A DNA stretch of 7,589 nt, taken from NCBI GenBank assembly GCA_009937085.1, contig JAACDD010000149.1, positions 1-7,589 on the forward strand. The letters are read 5' to 3'. The position numbers and the translations under genes were made by a program. This document shows positions 5,903-7,589 of the stretch, one piece after another. This DNA comes from Bacteroidota bacterium. Lineage in GTDB: Bacteria; Bacteroidota; Bacteroidia; Flavobacteriales; Flavobacteriaceae. Every line of letters starts with the position of its first letter. The stretch's first letter is position 1. The notes beneath the pieces were generated by a model. The model made no database searches. It saw only the letters and a program-made list of their open reading frames with translations, and was not told the DNA's origin.

Positions 5903-6933
5903 TGAAGGTAAATTTTAAAAAATATACGCTCGATTTTAAACGTCCTAGCGGAACGTCAAGGGGGGTGTTGCGCCAAAAAGAAACCTATTTTATTGAGATT
6001 GTAGCAGGAAGTCGTCGTGGTGTTGGCGAATGCGGATTGTTTCGTGGACTTAGTTACGATGATGTGCCAAGCTTTGACGCGCAGCTGGAAGCTGTTTGTA
6101 ATGCTTTAGAAGCGGGAGAAGATACCTCCGCACTGTGTGCAAATTATCCGTCAATACAAATGGGCGTGGAAATGGCACTTTTATCATTTAATTCCCCTAC
6201 TCCATTTCAATTATGTGACACCGCGTTTAGTAGTGGTCAGCAACCCATTCATATAAATGGATTGGTTTGGATGGGTGATGTAGCTTTTATGCGTCAACAA
6301 ATATTTGACAAAATCGATGCGGGCTTTGATTGCATCAAATTAAAAATTGGGGCATTGGATTTTGCTGTAGAATGTCAATTGTTAAAAGAAATTCGTGAAC
6401 GCTATTCCGCTAAGGAAGTAACCCTCCGTGTAGACGCCAATGGCGCATTTTCACCGGATGAGGCGTTGGATAAATTGAAAATTTTATCCGCATTTGACTT
6501 GCACAGTATTGAGCAACCTATCGCGGCAGGGCAACTAGATGCACTAGCCGACTTATGTGCCAAAACCCCTTTACCCATTGCGTTAGACGAAGAGCTTATT
6601 GGCGTACTAAAATCAGCTGAAAAAATTGCGCTTTTAGACAAGGTAAAGCCGCAATACATTATTCTAAAACCAAGTTTATTGGGCGGTTTTGCTGCATCAG
6701 AAGCATGGATCCGTCTTGCGGAAGAACGCCATATTAAGTGGTGGGTAACCTCTGCACTTGAAAGCAACATTGGGCTAAATGCCATTGCACAATGGACGGC
6801 ATCGCTACAAACTACCACGCCGCAAGGACTTGGAACAGGTAGCCTGTTTACCAATAATATTGGTAGTCCATTGGTAGTTAAAGCAGGTGTTTTGCGATAC
6901 GACAATTCCCTATCTTGGGCGTATCATTTTTAA
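5902..6933 (+). CDS. menC: o-Succinylbenzoate synthase MenC
   Basis: MenC dehydrates SHCHC to o-succinylbenzoate, aromatising the first ring. The 343-aa protein is an enolase-superfamily member of the muconate-lactonizing subgroup. Its N-terminal capping domain contains GECGLFRGLSYDD (42-54), and the barrel carries the expected catalytic set: K146 and K148 in IKLKIG, metal ligands D178 (RVDANGAF), E204 (SIEQPI) and D229 (ALDEELIG), and K256 (ILKPSLLGG) as the opposite-face lysine. All are present, so the enzyme should be active. Family members can be dipeptide epimerases or N-acylamino acid racemases, but position between menA and menE fixes the assignment. The ATG overlaps the menA stop by one base, and menE begins one base after the stop. 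Confidence 0.95.
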   Translation: MKVNFKKYTLDFKRPSGTSRGVLRQKETYFIEIVAGSRRGVGECGLFRGLSYDDVPSFDAQLEAVCNALEAGEDTSALCANYPSIQMGVEMALLSFNSPTPFQLCDTAFSSGQQPIHINGLVWMGDVAFMRQQIFDKIDAGFDCIKLKIGALDFAVECQLLKEIRERYSAKEVTLRVDANGAFSPDEALDKLKILSAFDLHSIEQPIAAGQLDALADLCAKTPLPIALDEELIGVLKSAEKIALLDKVKPQYIILKPSLLGGFAASEAWIRLAEERHIKWWVTSALESNIGLNAIAQWTASLQTTTPQGLGTGSLFTNNIGSPLVVKAGVLRYDNSLSWAYHF

Positions 6934-6934
6934 G

Positions 6935-7589
6935 ATGGAGTTACACCCACAATTTCGACTTAACGGAACAGCATACAGCAATGACAGCTTGCTTGTAGCA
7001 GCTAAAAAATGGCAATCGGCTGCTGATAGCGAACAAAAAGAATTGGGGTTGTTTTTGGAAGCATGGCTAACAGAAACTGATACGTTAACAATACATACTT
7101 CAGGATCTACAGGCACGCCAAAAAAAATGGAAGTTTCCAAAACAGCCATGCGAGCCTCTGCTAAACGAACCGCTGCTTTTTTTGAACTATCCCCAGGCGA
7201 TACAGCATTACTTTGTTTACCCATACAGTATATCGCGGGAAAAATGATGCTGGTGCGTGCAATGGTTATCGGCTTGGATTTAGACTTAATCTCCCCGAAA
7301 ACAGCACTCCAACTACAAGGTAAAAAATACGATTTTGCAGCGTTGATTCCGCTTCAAGCCAGTGCATCATTTGAGTTGCTAAGAAACTTAAAAACAATAC
7401 TTATTGGCGGTGCGCCAATAGCTGTTGCATTGCGAAAAGCATTGGCAAAAAAGCATCCGCATTGTATAGAAACCTATGGCATGACGGAAACCCTGACCCA
7501 TGTGGCTACACGACCTGTAAGCGATCCACCCGTTCCCTTTTTAGCAATGCCCGATATAGGGATTGCTGTGGATTCCGATAGCTGTTTGG
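6935..7589 (+). CDS. menE: o-Succinylbenzoate-CoA ligase MenE, N-terminal part
   Basis: MenE adenylates o-succinylbenzoate and transfers it to coenzyme A, making the MenB substrate. The frame runs off the right edge after 218 codons. From memory flavobacterial MenE proteins are short, about 350 aa, so perhaps 60% is visible. It shows the AMP-binding P-loop HTSGSTGTPKK (54-64), the LCLPIQYIAGKMMLVRAM segment (about 94-111), IGGAP, and the ETYGMTET motif of the adenylating family (179-186). The first roughly 50 residues are short compared with MenE of B. subtilis, as is usual in this phylum. The catalytic C-terminal lysine lies outside the window. The ATG is one base after the menC stop (TAAGATG), so it is probably translationally coupled. 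Functional assignment is secure from motifs plus context; integrity of the 3' part is unknown. Confidence 0.94.
   Translation, partial: MELHPQFRLNGTAYSNDSLLVAAKKWQSAADSEQKELGLFLEAWLTETDTLTIHTSGSTGTPKKMEVSKTAMRASAKRTAAFFELSPGDTALLCLPIQYIAGKMMLVRAMVIGLDLDLISPKTALQLQGKKYDFAALIPLQASASFELLRNLKTILIGGAPIAVALRKALAKKHPHCIETYGMTETLTHVATRPVSDPPVPFLAMPDIGIAVDSDSCL

Noticed and set aside
6402..6905. 167-codon minus-strand ORF opposite menC
   Set aside because: It is entirely antisense to a gene with all catalytic residues in place, and its Ser/Ala-rich composition is typical of a reverse-frame shadow.
6910..7224. 104-codon minus-strand ORF opposite the menC end and menE start
   Set aside because: The plus strand carries clear MenE motifs over the same bases. 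No motif is seen in the minus frame.
1..7589. Mobile elements, CRISPR, tRNA or rRNA genes, defence or secondary-metabolite systems
   Set aside because: Nothing on either strand resembles these. All long stretches are explained by str operon and menaquinone genes, and gene-free gaps are under about 210 bases.

Overview
The window reads as ordinary chromosomal core DNA from a member of the Bacteroidota, most likely a flavobacterium. Three things point there: the protein signatures (158-aa S7, flavobacterial-type MenC, MenD and MenE), promoter elements of the Bacteroidota form TTTG-N19-TAnnTTTG, and the lack of Shine-Dalgarno sequences before the starts. Base composition is moderately AT-rich by eye. 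I see no mobile element, CRISPR array, tRNA or rRNA gene, phage gene or defence system. I found no convincing undescribed system; the second-look items are regulatory details.

Left part (1-1066, minus strand): the start of the str operon in the order rpsL (S12), rpsG (S7), fusA (EF-G), with fusA cut by the window edge after 46 codons. A textbook Bacteroidota promoter lies about 38 bases upstream of rpsL. A short hairpin with an extra-stable type of tetraloop sits in the rpsL-rpsG gap, where S7 autoregulation acts in E. coli.

Middle (1067-1272): a divergent intergenic region of about 200 bases. It holds the str promoter, a possible 5'-end hairpin, two T-tracts spaced one helical turn apart, and the -7 box of the rightward gene.

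Right part (1273-7589, plus strand): a menaquinone (vitamin K2) biosynthesis cluster in the order isochorismate synthase (menF-type), menD, menB, menA, menC, menE, with menE cut at the right edge. Isochorismate synthase and MenD make SEPHCHC from chorismate; MenC makes o-succinylbenzoate (OSB); MenE activates it to OSB-CoA; MenB closes the ring to DHNA-CoA; MenA prenylates DHNA at the membrane. MenH, the DHNA-CoA thioesterase and the final methyltransferase are not in the window. menB to menE are packed with gaps of 9 bases or less, or with 1-base overlaps, indicating one transcript. menF and menD each carry an exact -7 box only 7-8 bases before the ATG, which predicts nearly leaderless messages and helps choose their starts.
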